The notes beneath the pieces are model-generated. The model searched no databases, was not told the origin of the DNA, and saw only the letters and a list, made by a program, of their open reading frames with translations. A DNA stretch of 7,454 bases from Nitrospirota bacterium. GTDB taxonomy: Bacteria > Nitrospirota > Nitrospiria > Nitrospirales > Nitrospiraceae. The DNA lies in the NCBI GenBank assembly GCA_020028595.1, contig JAIBHQ010000032.1:1-7454 (forward strand). Reading direction: 5' to 3'. Made by a program: the position numbers and the translations under genes. Shown here piece after piece: positions 6,555 to 7,454 of the stretch. Positions within the stretch are counted from its first letter, which is position 1, and every line of letters starts with the position of its first letter.

Positions 6555-6582
6555 GAAAAAGGGGCACAAGGCCCCTTTTTCT
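6554..6582. terminator. Strong bidirectional intrinsic terminator
   Basis: AGAAAAAGGGGC (6554-6565) pairs perfectly with GCCCCTTTTTCT (6571-6582) around a five-base loop ACAAG. In both directions the GC stem is followed by a run of five T residues. On the - strand it starts six bases after the CCA end of the tRNA-Ser gene. On the + strand it would end transcripts from the helicase and the possible small ORF. Confidence 0.88.
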
Positions 6583-6587
6583 ATGGA

Positions 6588-6678
6588 TGGCGGAGAGGGA
6601 GGGATTCGAACCCTCGATACGGGATTACCGTATACACACTTTCCAGGCGTGCTCCTTCAACCACTCGGACACCTCTCC
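6588..6678 (-). tRNA. tRNA-Ser (anticodon GGA)
   Basis: Read on the - strand, the 91-base gene opens with acceptor strand GGAGAGG (6678-6672), which pairs with CCTCTCC (6598-6592), followed by discriminator G and an encoded CCA (6590-6588). The anticodon stem CACGC/GTGTG encloses the loop CTGGAAA, so the anticodon is GGA, reading UCC and UCU serine codons. The long variable arm typical of class II tRNAs is present as a TACGG/CCGTA stem. The T arm GAGGGTTCGAATCCCTC is canonical. Transcription ends at the terminator just downstream. I could not identify its promoter with confidence. Confidence 0.97.
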
Positions 6679-6723
6679 GGAATTGACAAATCGGCAACGG
6701 TGCTTGCGAACACCACTCGGGAT

Positions 6724-6782
6724 GATTCGGGCCTGCGGCCCCCCGTCGGAACAGGCCCCGTGATGCGCCTCGGATCCGAATC
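6724..6782. other. Nested inverted repeats between cytochrome b561 and tRNA-Ser genes
   Basis: GATTCGG (6724-6730) pairs with CCGAATC (6776-6782), and inside it GGGCCT (6729-6734) pairs with AGGCCC (6753-6758), sharing two G residues. A further GC-rich symmetrical stretch, CCCGT...ACGGG around TCCCCGGGGA, follows at about 6797-6813. No T-runs accompany these, and no open frame here looks like a gene. The function is unknown. Because the arms share bases, the two pairings may be alternatives. Confidence 0.35.
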
Positions 6783-6875
6783 GCACCCGCCGGCCCCGTC
6801 CCCGGGGAACGGGAGCGCGCAAGGGTAAACCAGATTCCCCGGCCGTTCAAATGAAACTCCCGCCAATCCAGAGAA

Positions 6876-6894
6876 TTCCCGCGCCTTGCGGGAA
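6876..6894 (-). terminator. Probable terminator of the cytochrome b561 gene
   Basis: TTCCCGC (6876-6882) pairs perfectly with GCGGGAA (6888-6894) around a five-base loop, about 50 bases past the cytochrome stop codon. On the - strand it is followed by TTCTCT, a partly T-rich tail. The arms resemble those of the palindrome at 2547-2566, so it may be a diverged member of that repeat family serving as a terminator. Confidence 0.45.
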
Positions 6895-6945
6895 GCGCCG
6901 GTACCCGGTCTTGTCGCCGCGGCGGCCTGGGCAGGGATCACGGGG

Positions 6946-7454
6946 TCACAGCATGCGCTTCAGGACATCCGCCTCGGGGTCTTTGTCGATCAGGCGATGC
7001 TTGATCACCCCCGCGACATGCAGGCCGACCAGCGCCAGGATCGAGAAGGCAAGAAACCCGTGCAATTCCTCCAGGAACTCGTGCGTGTCGTGGTTCTCGC
7101 CGATCAGCACGGGCATCTCAAAAAGGCCGAAGAAACCGATGGGCTTGCCGGCGGCGTTGCTCATCAGATACCCGGCGATCGGCGTCGCCAGCATCAGGAG
7201 GTAAAGCAGGCCGGTTGCCGCCTTGGAGAGAATGACCTCCCAGCGCTGCAACACGCCGGGCAAGCGGGGAGCACGCGACATCAGAATCCAGAGAATCCGG
7301 ATCACCGCCAGCGTCAGTACGGTGACGCCAATCTCCTTGTGCAGTGTATAGAGCTGCAGGCGGAGGGGGTCCTCTTTATCGAGGTCGGTCATGTAGGCGC
7401 CGACAGCGATCATGGTGAGTATCATCAACGCCATCAACCAGTGCAGCAGCCTGG
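6946..7454 (-). CDS. cybB: Cytochrome b561 (CybB family), 5' end beyond the window
   Basis: An inner-membrane di-heme cytochrome b of the CybB/b561 family, which passes electrons from quinol or, in some members, to superoxide. The gene enters from the right edge; 168 codons are visible, starting RLLHWLMALM, which is the family's usual beginning a few residues after the true start. In visible-residue numbering, four hydrophobic segments lie at about 4-22, 42-58, 78-97 and 132-152. Four histidines sit where the family binds its two b hemes: H4 (LLHW), H38 (YTLHKEIG), H131 (ELHGF) and H145 (GLHVAG). The TTG at 7437 and ATG at 7434 are internal codons, not the start. The length fits the roughly 175-180 residues normal for the family. 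The symbol denotes the family, not proven orthology to E. coli cybB. Confidence 0.93.
   Translation of the reverse strand, partial: RLLHWLMALMILTMIAVGAYMTDLDKEDPLRLQLYTLHKEIGVTVLTLAVIRILWILMSRAPRLPGVLQRWEVILSKAATGLLYLLMLATPIAGYLMSNAAGKPIGFFGLFEMPVLIGENHDTHEFLEELHGFLAFSILALVGLHVAGVIKHRLIDKDPEADVLKRML

Noticed and set aside
6588..6678. tRNA-Ser as an integration site for a mobile element
   Set aside because: No integrase and no second copy of the tRNA 3' end is visible in the window.
6583..6828. A + strand open frame containing EGGIRTLDTGLPYTHF
   Set aside because: This is the antisense translation of the tRNA-Ser gene, a known source of spurious protein entries.
1..7454. CRISPR array, toxin-antitoxin pair or multi-gene defence system
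   Set aside because: There are no regularly spaced direct repeats, no small overlapping gene pair, and the helicase has no defence-type partner nearby.

Overview
The window looks like ordinary chromosome of a GC-rich proteobacterium, most likely a gammaproteobacterium. The reasons are a periplasmic MltF-type lytic transglycosylase, a close match to the E. coli-type sigma-32 promoter, a tRNA-Ser gene that encodes its own CCA end, and a CybB-type cytochrome b561. The lineage is an inference from gene families; no species can be named.

Layout, left to right. Bases 1-422 hold no convincing gene but carry several hairpins and an 80-bp repeat. A membrane-anchored MltF-like transglycosylase follows on the + strand (423-1997). 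Convergent to it is a two-gene small heat-shock (Hsp20) operon on the - strand (3059 down to 2099), driven by a near-consensus sigma-32 promoter at 3103-3130. Bases 3131-3572 are intergenic and contain a second copy of the 80-bp repeat in opposite orientation. A 932-residue SWIM/SNF2 helicase occupies 3573-6371 (+). Its stop codon is followed in the same frame by a possible 51-codon ORF (6399-6554) that runs into a strong bidirectional terminator (6554-6582). A tRNA-Ser(GGA) gene lies on the - strand (6678 down to 6588). The window ends inside a cytochrome b561 gene on the - strand whose first few codons lie beyond the right edge.

The genes do not form one pathway. The two Hsp20 proteins clearly belong together as a heat-induced holdase pair. 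The transglycosylase, helicase, tRNA and cytochrome look like separate transcription units. The points most worth checking are the inverted 80-bp repeat pair that brackets the mltF-hsp20-hsp20 block, the sigma-32 promoter, the unusual helicase (N-terminal SWIM zinc finger, altered motif VI, about 230 unassigned C-terminal residues), and the small in-frame ORF after it. I found no CRISPR array, integrase, transposase or multi-gene defence system. I do not think the window shows an obviously new multi-gene system.
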